From Phymatolithon calcareum (Eukaryota > Rhodophyta > Florideophyceae > Hapalidiales): a DNA stretch of 64,000 nt. The notes beneath the pieces are model-generated. The model made no database searches. It was given only the letters and a program-made list of their open reading frames with translations, and was not told the origin of the DNA. Both the position numbers and the translations under genes were made by a program. The stretch is from the NCBI GenBank assembly GCA_977006965.1, contig OZ345352.1, positions 3,224,001 to 3,288,000 of the forward strand, in the 5' to 3' direction. Positions 44,228 through 54,625 of the stretch are shown here, piece after piece (positions within the stretch are counted from its first letter, which is position 1; every line of letters begins with the position of its first letter).

Positions 44228-44433
44228 TTTCTAGTTTGGTGAGGATAGATTTCCTTATTGCTTGCCGTAAAAATGACCTATTGCGACTACAACTGTTATT
44301 GCCGTGGATATTGCAAGCGAAATGAAGAAGGAATACTATTTCATCATTGCAGTTCATAGTGGTATTTACGGCAATAGTACGCGACGGAAATTATAGCACA
44401 TATTACCATTTTCGAACTATTACCGACTTGAAA

Positions 44434-44870
44434 ATCCTGATAAATAAAGTGGGCATTCGGTCGGTTCCTACCAATGTGCACATCACTTCTCACAGACAAG
44501 TTCGGGGATACAGTACTAATCCTCATGAGCAACATGGAAGAATACCTCGGAAGATAACAACTGACCAAAGAGGAGATTAATATCACTGAAAAAGGTCTAG
44601 ACAAGCTAGTCTTCTTCACAATCGTCTTTTAAGATGACATGGAATAGACAAGGCGTCAATTTAGGAAATCTGATCAGTGGACCCTAAGCTTTTTCCTCCG
44701 CCCTTTTTACGGGAGAGGGTTTTCGCAGCTAGGGCTACGACGGTAACCCGGGTTACAAGTATTTGAATAGATGATCGAAGCTACAACGTAGCTGCTGAAA
44801 CGCATCTCTCTTGCAGTCTCATGAATGTTACTGAGGGCTTTTAATAGATTCCGAAAAAATCTTTGTTGTG
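44434..44870 (+). mobile_element. LINE-D-like 3' fragment
   Basis: One frame gives IKWAFGRFLPMCTSLLTDKF, then KGLDKLVFFTIVF, with two stops. It matches the end of the LINE-D protein (57497-57720, minus). The DNA continues into the LINE-D type 3' tail: GTGGACCCTAAGCTTTTTCC, the GCAGCTAGGGCTACGACG segment, and the AAACGCATC...GAGGGC core. No poly(A) or target duplication is evident. Confidence 0.7.
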
Positions 44871-45638
44871 GTCTTAATCAGGATTGCCGTATTCAACCGG
44901 ATTCTTTCCAGTGTATTGAACAATGCTACGCTTGTCTGACTTAAATACTAATTTCTACCCATTTGCTAAGTACTCTACGTTAGCACGGCTACCGGGAAAT
45001 TATTTCCTGGGTATCCTTATTAGCGTTACAGGAAATAGAAATGCTCGATTACCGCTCAACGGTGTACATGTCGCAAAACGGCAATGAAAAGTTCAGAACA
45101 AAGAGAGTTTATTACCTTTGGCAAGCTCAGCGTTCTAGAAACTCGCGAAGGTCCACGTGCTGTTCAAGAATGTAGTAAACACCAGTTAGTGTTAGTGATC
45201 CATTATCACCACTGGTTTCCCAAATGGGGACCAGGCATGGCGAGACGCCTACACCAGCCACTTCTCTCCGTGTGCTCCCGGAAGGAGCACTGAGTTGACC
45301 AGACTTGGTGATTCTTATTCCGACTGCCTGCCGACACAATGCTGTGCTCGGGTGCTGTCGCATTTATACCATTCCGAATCTGGTCATCGGCGCTGGATTA
45401 TGCAGCGGCGCTCATCCCGAGCCAGTTAGACTGTCTCCAAATTTACGGTCTTGTTATGAGAAACAGGCGGCACTGTGCGAGACGAAGCCACTTGAGACCC
45501 TTTGTTTCTTGTCTTCTCGACAGGGATTATTCCCGACCTCGAATTTGCGACAGTACACCACGCAGTATAGGTTTCGTTTACTCTCATATTCGGAACAAGT
45601 GCCAACGCTTGGTTAAGAGGAAGTAATTGCCGGCGCTC
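44871..45638. other. No recognisable gene
   Basis: Frames of up to about 100 residues on both strands (for example 45305-45616), none with a motif that I recognise. Confidence 0.45.
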
Positions 45639-45651
45639 AGAACAAATAACT

Positions 45652-46534
45652 TTTTTATTCAAGTTTATTTAAAAGCCCCACAGACTTCCGAAGATATGGG
45701 CGAGGCTTCCTCTGATGCTACCTACCTTTGAGCAGCTCACGAAACGCCCACTATAATGGCGGACGGGAAAACTCAGGATTCAAAGTAATCCTATCTCAGT
45801 CCTCTACAGGATAGCTGGTTCTTGGACTCGACCGCTTTTTCCCTTGCCTTATACGAATAAATACAGGCCTTCTTCGTTCGACAGGCGTTCTATGAGTGTC
45901 TTGCTAAATAGTAAGAGCTCCTCTAGCGCCTTTTCTGCTTCTAGTCGTTTTTCTCCTTCTAGGTCGTACCCTGCTAGCGTGGTTTCAAGGCCGAATTCTT
46001 CGGCCATACTTGTGGGAATCTTCCGCAGGCATACTGCAGTGCGAGTTTTCTGTGCTTCACCTTGGGAAACTTGAGTATTGATGGCAATTCATTTGTCTTA
46101 TCGGATGGAATCTTCTTCTTCCGCTTCGATTCTAGGCGGCCTCCTTCCATTGCCAAAATTTTTGATCGAAGTGTTTGTGAAGACTGGTTTGTTTGGATAT
46201 GCTTTACAGCTTCACGAAACAGCTCTCTGGTTTCCATCGCGGCGATATCCTTCCTTGTGTACTGCAATTCATGGTTGTTTCTGCTTTCGGGCACTTCATT
46301 TGGATACACACGTTCCTTCTCCTTGTTCCTTCTCTGCTTTTTGAAGGCCAAGATCTCTCGACGATATGGAGCCGTCTGGATCCGGCACAGGAGACGGAGC
46401 CTGTCCGTCCTTCCTCGGGCCAGTGGCCTGAATACTTGATTAAAGAATGTTGCTTCTACTTCCTTGACGGCATTTTGTACGTCTTCTGACCAGGGCGTTA
46501 AGTGCATTGCGTACTCCCAGCGTGGCTGTACTAG
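45652..46534 (-). mobile_element. LINE-A copy, 5'-truncated, with 13-bp target duplication
   Basis: Flanked by AGAACAAATAACT at 45639-45651 and 46535-46547, a perfect duplication. The minus frame 46507-45974 encodes the post-catalytic part of a LINE protein: MHLTPWSEDVQNAVKEVEAT, RGRTDRLRLLCRI, IPSDKTNELPSILKF, KHRKLALQYACGRFPQV. The 3' tail has the family stem-loop with a TTCG loop and an A-rich end. Truncation has removed the endonuclease and the catalytic core, so it cannot move itself. Confidence 0.85.
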
Positions 46535-46547
46535 AGAACAAATAACT

Positions 46548-47687
46548 GTTCCATTTCGTGCAACGCTTGTATCACATCACGACACTCCTCAGTCGATGAT
46601 AAACCTCGTTCCTCTCTCGTCGCCAGCCGACGTGATCAAAGAGGGTTTTAAAAGGTATGCAACCATCAAGATATCTCTTGGCACACTAGAACCAGCTATG
46701 CTTGGAAGATGCCCAGAAATTGTGCTAGTCAAGGTGTGCTGGTAAATCTTGCACGTGACGCAATATCGTCTAAGAAGTACAGCAAGCGTATGTGCTTTTG
46801 TGTAACGAAGATATGTAATGTATGCAGTTTCCGATGCTTGAGCACACTTGTGCGGTTTAGTAGTAATATTGGAAAATTAATTTCTATCCAGTACTTGTCT
46901 TGTGGACGGCAAAGTAGCACAAAATTTCTCACGAAGCAATTTGGGACAATGAAGTTTTCCATCTTTTTCTGTGAAGCAATGTGACGAAAAAAGGTTCCTC
47001 TTGGAGCGCTAGCCCTCATTGTGCACGGGATTCAGAGGTTCTCGTAATTGTTCCAACGGCGTACTTGCATCGCTTGTGTTTTATCAATTGACACAATACG
47101 GCATGAACTTGGTACTTCCGGTTTCAGTTCTTTCAAACCTGGCTTGAAGCCGGTCATTACGTGTAGAGGACTACGAGGTTTTGGGAGCTTTTAAAAATAA
47201 ATCAACGTATAAGCAAAGTACGACAGGATCCGTCCATTTACAATTACAATAACTCCAGTGGAGATTTGTTCAAAAATTCTCTTCAAAAGCGGCAAGACAT
47301 CGAGCCAGTCCTAAGGCGCAAGTTTGAACTCCGAGCACAGGGCACGAGAAGAACGAAATAATTCACGCATTACTCGTTCCATGGTTCAAATACCCAATGT
47401 GGAGTAAGTAACCCAGAAATATCGCTGACTTCGAGCTGTATGAATAGACCACATAAAGAATGTATTTGTGCCCTCAATAGAATCATTTTCAAAATTGTTA
47501 CTCGATATTCTTATAGCTTTCAAGGCCTTTGTTGGAGCTGCCATTGAAGTTCTGATCTTTTTTGTTTGAGACACGTTGGGCGCCCTAAAACTAATTGCAT
47601 TTTCAACATGTACGTCTTGATGTGCGGTATGCTTGCCGAGTGCGCGAACTTCCTTCTTCATACTATGTGGGAAGATGCGATTTGAGT
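46548..47687. other. No recognisable gene
   Basis: Short frames of up to about 150 residues (47850-47386, minus, partly antisense to LINE-B) show no known motif. No repeats or ends were seen. Confidence 0.45.
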
Positions 47688-47699
47688 CCTTGAATAAAT

Positions 47700-48653
47700 C
47701 CTGGAGACTCTCGTATCTTGGGGTAAGCATGAATAACAAGGGTGTTACGGATGACACGGCCATAGGAAGAGTTCGAAATGCTGCAGGATGCATACATAAG
47801 CTTCGGGAGCTTGGAGTGAATGTTCGAGGATTCAAACCGGAGACATGCATCAGGATCTTTAAGTCGCTAATTATCCCGAAATGGGAGCATGCGTTAAACG
47901 TTACTCCAATGACAAATCGATTGCTCTCGGCAATCGAGTCGGCAGAGGGCTTGTTCTACAAGAATGTTTTCGGAAAATATGCCGAACACCACCGGGACCG
48001 AATGCGAGTTCTGTGCCGACTGGGACCACCAAAGATGAGGAGACGATATCAAGCAGAAAGGTTTGCATTAAGCCTGGTAAGACACAAAAAGCGCCTTGAA
48101 GAAACAGAAGAGTACGTTGGCAGAGATGAGGACGTAAAGGAAGCAATGAAGGATATTGAATATCTCAAGATGAATGAATACTTGCGACAAGCCCTTCAGA
48201 AAGCCCAGGAGGGATCTGTCACGAAGAAGAGGAGGAGAGAAGAAACAATTAAGGTATGGGAAAAGGAAGAAGTAGGCAGATCAATGAAGATTCCTATTGA
48301 AGGCAAGCTACCAGGGATCCTTTACATAGGAGAAAGAACAACACGTTTAAGGTGCCTAAGGTTGACTTTCAACAGAGCACCCCTTTGGAGGAAATCAGTG
48401 TTGGGTGTTTACTGTGGGATTACCGCGGTGATCGAACTAGTCGCCTTACAACGTACTCTAGCGTCATCGAAGATGAGTACAGAAATTGAGTTTGAGTGCA
48501 AGAGACTCACAGGAGCTCTTGTTGGGAGAGAATCACAAATCAAGAACGTTTTGAGCAGCCAGATGACTTTAGCGTAGAGATTATGCAAGAGCTGGTCCGT
48601 TACTCCAAGTTGAGGCTTTGGGAGCTCTCAAAAATAAAATCATCAAATAACCC
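47700..48653 (+). mobile_element. LINE-B copy, 5'-truncated, with 12-bp target duplication
   Basis: Flanked by CCTTGAATAAAT at 47688-47699 and 48654-48665. An open frame runs through the insertion from RLSYLGVSMNNKGVTDDTAI to the stop near 48577 (about 290 residues). It contains FKSLIIPKWEHAL, VLCRLGPPKMRRRYQ and SMKIPIEGKLPGILYIGERT, the region after the catalytic core in LINE reverse transcriptases. The reading frame is uninterrupted, so this is one of the better preserved copies. The 3' tail ends with AATAAAATCATCAAATAA rather than a long poly(A). The Met at 47633 lies outside the element. Confidence 0.85.
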
Positions 48654-48665
48654 CCTTGAATAAAT

Positions 48666-49739
48666 TTGAATCATTCAAAAAAATTCACGGAAAGGAAATT
48701 CCGAGCTGCGCTGGTTGCTCTTGCATATTAGATACCCGAAGCAACGTGCAGAAACTTCTATTGATTTTAAAAAGTGGTAAATGCCTTTCTGCTAGACGAT
48801 ATTCAGCGGGATGAAGAGCCTCTGTGCTCGCCGAGAGCTCATTTCGTGAGTCCAGCTTGAACTTTAAGAGGTGCAAAGCGGACCAACGTAATGAAGCTTG
48901 ATCAGCGGTACATGTCTGTCACATTTCATTTTTCGCTTGTTCAGCTGAGCAAGCCACAAATCAACCATTTCCGAGATATCCAGTCTTGACCTATCGCACA
49001 CTTGTCTTCTGCCAAGGAAAGAGCTCATAACACAGCTCATTGTGCTGACCCCAATATCCGCGAGAGTCAACACGCTTTAAAATTGTTGAGAGTTCAATGT
49101 CTACAATTTTCTCTACCGATGCCTTTCCAGACTTAATACTCTAAGATTTCTCAACGTTGAAGCCACGCATGTATACCCAATGGATCAAGTTTGGAGCCAG
49201 ATGTAAGATTTCAACAAATAGTTCTTGCTATGTCTCTAGGGATGAGCTAACGGCTGCTTCAAGTCCAAAATCCCAGAAATTTCCCCAATGACAAAACCTT
49301 CAAGACGGAGACGACTTTTTGCTCAGAGCAAAAAAGGTACTTCCGAACTATAGATGATCTTCACTGGCTTCATGTCGGCTCTTATCATGTTCTGATTGTT
49401 GATGGGGTGAATTTAGTGTCTTTTTCAGAAGGTGGAAAACGTACAATGATCTACAGCGGAGATAGCAAATCTGTTTAGAGTACGAACTCATGAAAGTTGT
49501 TGATCTACTTATCATGACACCAGTCGAATCAGCGTGAGTGCTTTTGAACTTCACTTGCAAGACGACTGATGTTGTTCAGTCTGATTTACTTCCTCGAAAA
49601 TCACCATTTGTAAAGGGCTCGTTCGTAGTACTTTCGCATTTCTTCTTTCTCCCCATGATACTGCTGCTTAATTCACGTCCCACCACTACACAGAGAGTAA
49701 TATACAATTTTTACTGAGTTGGAGGTGCCCCCCTATGAA
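48666..49739. other. No recognisable gene
   Basis: Only frames of about 60-70 residues without motifs; no repeats or ends recognised. Confidence 0.45.
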
Positions 49740-50337
49740 GAAGGTCAAGGAAGCGGAATGAATATTTTTAAAAGATATTCCGTCAGCAAGGGAGTCACAA
49801 TACATCATTGGAATGAACAACACAGGGCAGTAAACGATGACAGATGGCGTCTGCCGTCTGAAGATGGACAGAAAGTGTGGCAATCAGTCTCCTTCTGCCC
49901 GTCAAAGCACATTTACAGCCTTACACGGCATAGGTCGCTTCCCAGTGCCACCAGAATTGGAATATATTTCGAGCTCCAAACTTGCTAAAAACAGTCGCTC
50001 TTTTTTCATAGAATATGGGACTGGCATGATCAAAGGCATGCCAAGGTTTGCTACGAACAAGTCCACTGAATGAGCTTCTGAAATCTTCCTCCTGGCAGAG
50101 GCTCAAGACTTTCGAGAAAATTTTAATGAGTTGAGCAGAGTTTTCTCCAATTTATCTCTTGAAATTACAAACTCCTTGACTGTATGTGACAATCAACAGT
50201 ATGCAGATGGACATGCGTGTTCATTTGTAGCAGATTTCAAGGTGCTTTATGTGATGCCGGAGGTTTGGTACGAGAATCTGTTTCCCGTGTACATGGTGCT
50301 CATGCCCTCGAAAAATATTAGACTGCAGCTATAAAGT
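49740..50337 (+). pseudogene. Mutator/FLYWCH-like transposase fragment (tentative)
   Basis: One frame gives TDGVCRLKMDRKCGN followed by TFTALHGIGRFPVPPELE, which resembles the FLYWCH-type zinc-binding domain at the start of many MULE transposases (W-x-C...K...C...H...P-x-x-x-E). A later frame (50131-50337) gives VADFKVLYVMPEVWYENLFP and VYMVLMPSKN. This resembles the segment around the first catalytic Asp, although the usual DGTFK reads ADFK. At least one frameshift and several stops lie between. The family call is by motif only. Confidence 0.4.
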
Positions 50338-50461
50338 ACTTAGGAATCCTGACGACAAGACACCAATGGAAACGGCATGCAGCAAGGCGGTATATACAAA
50401 CAGTGCACATGTACTGTGGAGATGAGGCTCCGTTGTGGCCAAATAACGTTGTTTTGCATGT

Positions 50462-51180
50462 TTTTTATTGCAATTTTGTAAAGCCCCGAAGTCATACGAA
50501 TATACGGGCATGGCTTCCTCAGGTGCTACGCTCACTAGTGGCTCTACTCTTATGTCTGCTATTCTATCTGAGCCCCTAGCATGTACTCGATTGTTTTTGA
50601 TAGCTCTTCGTAGCGGTTTTCGAGATGTCACTTCTTCTTTCAGGACAGGTCTTCTTCATTCTGCATACTCTCGATGATGCTTTTGCTGAAGAGCAAAATG
50701 TCATCTAGTGCCTTCTCAGTTGCCGCTCTGTCTTCTTCCTTGAGTTCATAGGCTGACAAGTTTCGATCCAGGGTCTCCATGTGCTGTCTGACTTTGTTTC
50801 CAAACCTATCTGCCATCAGTGTGGTATACACTTGGGAAAATCTTCCAGAGGCGTACTTAACCGCCAGTTGCCTGTGTTTCAGTTGTGGAAATTAAGTATT
50901 GCAGGGAGTTCTCTTGTCTTGTCGTACGGAATTTTCCTCTTTCTCTTCGATTCAAGGGTCTCTCTTCCTTTGTCAGGAATATTGATCGAACTGCTTCTGC
51001 AGATTGGTTCGCTATTATGTACCTCCTCGCTTCATCAAACAGTTCTCTGGTATCCATGGCTGTAATGTCATTACTTGTTGCTTGAAGCTCTTCTGGGATT
51101 CTTCTCTCTGGCGTTCCTCCAGAAACTTTCCTTCTTTCGCCTTGGTCCTTCTCAGCATATTGAAAGCTAGTATTTCCCGT
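50462..51180 (-). mobile_element. LINE-A copy, 5'-truncated, with 14-bp target duplication
   Basis: Flanked by GTTGTTTTGCATGT (50448-50461) and GTTGTTTTGCACGT (51181-51194), one mismatch. On the minus strand it encodes TSNDITAMDTRELFDEARRY and IIANQSAEAVRSIFL, then the C-terminal ATEKALDDILLFSKS frame (50831-50640). These match the end of the long LINE-A at 60566 onward. The frame shifts between the two parts. The 3' tail carries the family stem-loop and an A-rich end. Confidence 0.8.
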
Positions 51181-51194
51181 GTTGTTTTGCACGT

Positions 51195-52962
51195 GTTGCA
51201 CATCAGGATTGTAATAATCAATAAGATATTGAAGGCTTTGCGCGCTGTTGTGGATGTTTGGAATGAGAAAAGAATTCAGTACAGCCCTGGTTACAAGCCC
51301 CTGACGAAGTCGTTCTCCACGATCGGGGCACGTCACAAGGGCAGCTACTTCAGCGCGATATCTTGCTTGTCCTGCATTCTTTTCATGAGAAAGACGTCGC
51401 TCTATGATGATGTTTTCCACGGGTCATCAGGTGACTGGGATATTACCGTTCAAGATTTGCACTTGAAAAACGTACAAGGGAGCCGTTAACGGAGTTGAGG
51501 AGGGATTTGGTTATTTTCTCATGACGAAAATTCTATAGAAACGAACGATGCTAAAAAGCTGGGATTCAGCGGCTACGGGCTGGTTGATTCTTGCGCTTGC
51601 ATCCTGGATATAAATTGGTGTTGGGATTCTCATAAGATTAGCGGCGATAAAATTTGTATTGGGCGCCTTGGAAGTAATCGCATCGACTAAATTCGGAATG
51701 TGTGTTTGTATACGGACGCCCATAAGCGCAGCCTCGACAGCCTCGACAGCTGGTATATCGGGTGCTTTGACTTAGCCGCGTCGATATATTTAATCTAGAA
51801 TGGAGGCTTGACTTTGTGAAAAGTTGTATCAGGGTCATCTTTATCAAATTCACTCATGAAGTGCAGCATGCGGTGTAGATGAAATTCAACTGGAACAAGA
51901 AAACTGGCTGCCGTGAGCGCTGTGATTTCCTTGTGCTGTTACGATACTTGTAGCTCATAATGGTTCTTTTGCTCCATGAACTTCGTGATTTCAGAAGAGC
52001 GCACAGAACCTGCACAAGTGGATACGTACTGACAGCCTGAGGAGCTCCCTGCCGATGTACTAATGAGAGATGCCATTACCCTCCTGGATGACTTTAATTC
52101 CAGACTCAAAAGTCATGTATAAAATCTTACCGAAAGGTCCTGCGTGCAAACCAAGGATGGCCATGGCGGAAGAAGCATGGAAGACCTTTCTTTCTTTCTT
52201 TTACTGCGAGATTTCTCGAAGCTGATGGAACAACTCCGCATCCTTACGGCTCTAGTAGACCTTAACAGATACGAGTGGTACTTGATGTCACAACAGCTGT
52301 CCAAGCTGCACAAGGTGCAGATCATGGTCCAGTTTAACATCCATATCGCTACGAAGCCAATCTTCATTCGCCGTCCTTCAAAGGGATGCCCGGGTTGGAA
52401 ACCATTTAGGACGTTCACAGTAGCTAATCATCTCTCTGCCTTCTTTCATTTCCTTCTGTCTTCTCTCCCAGCTTCCTTGAGCGTTGCGGCACACCACACA
52501 GGGCGGAATCCATGTCCTACCATACTACCAGAAGGCGATAGTCTTCTCCCCTGGGGGCCGGAGCACAGCTCTTGACATTTCAAAAAACCCTGCAATGTAG
52601 AGGAGAAAAATTCCTGACTGAACTCTTGGCTCCTTCCTGTGACGCACAGGTGCACGGATAGCCGGACCGGTTATCATAACCTGCCTGTATCAAATCCGCT
52701 TAAATTCGCAAGATTTCTTGGAAATCCAGCGACGGCGGGGTTGGGTCTGGCATTTCGAGCGTTACAAGTTCTCGATTTGCCAAGTCCCAGGCGAGCGCGT
52801 TCGCGATAGCGCGAGCCATTTCTGACGGAATTACCGTCAGAAGAATCTCGTTGTGCAGCATTACTGCTGCGGCCACTTGCGCCGGCGCGGGCACGAGCGC
52901 ACGCGCCGGAATCTTGTCCTTTGTCGCTTGTGGTCCGTTCGGTCCGGTCAGGCCCTCCTTCC
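51195..52962. other. No recognised gene
   Basis: A 70-residue minus frame at 51723-51511 and the Ala/Pro-rich minus frames at 53002-52674 have coding-like composition but no domain I can name. The right-hand part (52674-52962) is richer in G+C and was the target of the LINE-C insertion; its continuation lies to the right of 59122. Confidence 0.4.
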
Positions 52963-53030
52963 ATGGAAGACCTAAATGAGCTTGTGGCAGAGTCGGTGAC
53001 ATCCCATTGTTGTGGAGAAGGTCAGTGCTC

Positions 53031-54605
53031 GTCGCAATCCATAAGAAAGGGAATACGGAAGATCCCGGAAACTAAAGGCCAATATCCCTCTTGAGTCAGA
53101 CAAGGAAAGCTGCAGAATCTGCTCTCAATACCCTACTTAGAATACAATACTTAAACCGTGAGTATCAACTCCGATTCCAGAAAGCCAAGAGTACGGAAAC
53201 AGCCATACTTCGAGCAACGGAGCTTCAGCGGAAAGGGCATACGTGCATCGCAGTCCTCGACCTCAAAGCCGCATATGACACTGTACCTAGGAAAATGCTC
53301 CAGGAACGGTTGAGACTGGTCTTACCTAAGGCCATCAGCGACATGTGTGAAGCATTCCTATTGCCCTCCGGGATCCTCACGGCGGGAGACAGCAACAAGA
53401 ACTGATTCATAGTGGTCAGAGGCGTCTCCCAAGGGTCACCGCTCAGCCCAAGTCTTTAAAACATATTTATGGACGAGTTCGCGGAGCGCATAAGCGCTGT
53501 TCCGAGCGAGGTAGCAGACGAATCTGCAGTTCTATTTGCAGACGATGTGATCCTGCTGGCGAAAACCCCGCACGCGCTGCGGCACCTGCTCGATACTCCA
53601 ACGAAATGGGCCGAAGAGAGAGGAATGACGTGGAACACCAAAAAAGGTAAGAGCGAGTTGCTGGAGTCGATCGAGACAAAGAACCACACATTCGGTCTAG
53701 CGCACCAGACCCTTTCGCAGGTACCTGAAGTTTCATACCTCGGGATATCTCTAGGACCAACCGGAATTACGGTCACAAGCACAATCAGGCGTATAAAAAA
53801 CGCCAAAGCAGCGGTACACCAACTGAAACCACTTGGGGTGTTCATTCGGGGGATAAACATCCTGAAAGCCATACCCATCTACAAGTCTTTGATCCAACCA
53901 AGGTGAGAATACGCTATCCATCTCACACCGTGGACTTCAGAAGTGTAAGAAGCAATCAAATAAGTAGAAAGAACCTTCTTCTTCCAAGTATTCGGTGGTA
54001 CGGCAAGTGGAAGGATCGAGAGGCTCCGGCTTATGTGCAGGATCCAACCACCAGAACACAGGAGAGAAAAATTAGCGCTGAGGATGCCGCTACGAGGAAA
54101 GGCAAGGAAGTCGACTATCCTATCCAAGCCAAGGGAAGAGCGAAACTTCAAAGAACTACAGTGGGCAAGTCGCGATATTGCCGCGATGCTGCAACAAGAA
54201 CAGTTCGCGGCCCCCTTCAAACATATGCAGGAAGGGAAATCTCCAGGCCTACTCCGACGAATGCTTTTCGCAAAAGAAGGCACGAGGCTCGAAGCAACAA
54301 GAAGAAGTAAAATACCGTACGACAAACAGGATGAGATCCCGGCCATCCTCTGGTTTACCAAGGTGAGACATCGACAACTGGCCATAAAATACGCAAGCGG
54401 AAGGTTCCCTCAAGTGATCACGACCCTAATATCGAATGCATTCGGAACGGTAGCAAAGCGCCACATGGAGGCCATACGTATGAACCTAACAAAGTATGAA
54501 CTGGACTCCGGAGAAATGATAAGAACGGGAAAGGCATTAGACTCCATACTACTCTACAGCGTCACCATAATTGACAATATGGAAAACGACGAGTCCCTGT
54601 ATTAG
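53031..54605 (+). pseudogene. LINE-C reverse transcriptase, truncated pseudogene
   Basis: The frames read VAIHKKGNTEDPGN, RPISLLSQTRK, then LRFQKAKSTETAILRATELQ and ITCIAVLDLKAAYDTVPRKM (a conserved catalytic Asp), then RGVSQGSPLSPS, AVLFADDVILLA (the FADD motif with two catalytic Asp), EVSYLGISLGP and later KVRHRQLAIKYASGRFPQV. These are the ordered motifs of LINE reverse transcriptases. Stops after DPGN, at 53404, 53457, 53905 and nearby, plus a frameshift before 54033, destroy the gene. The endonuclease is absent because of 5' truncation. Confidence 0.85.
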
Positions 54606-54625
54606 GGACGATGCGATATACTAGT

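Noticed and set aside
43600-44420. Possible terminal repeats of a third hAT element around the dimerisation fragment
   Set aside because: The candidate ends pair poorly and no 8-bp duplication is present.
52674-53002. Ala/Pro-rich minus ORF of about 100 residues before LINE-C
   Set aside because: It crosses the LINE-C target duplication and insertion boundary, so the frame as seen is a chimera; the part outside has no recognisable domain.
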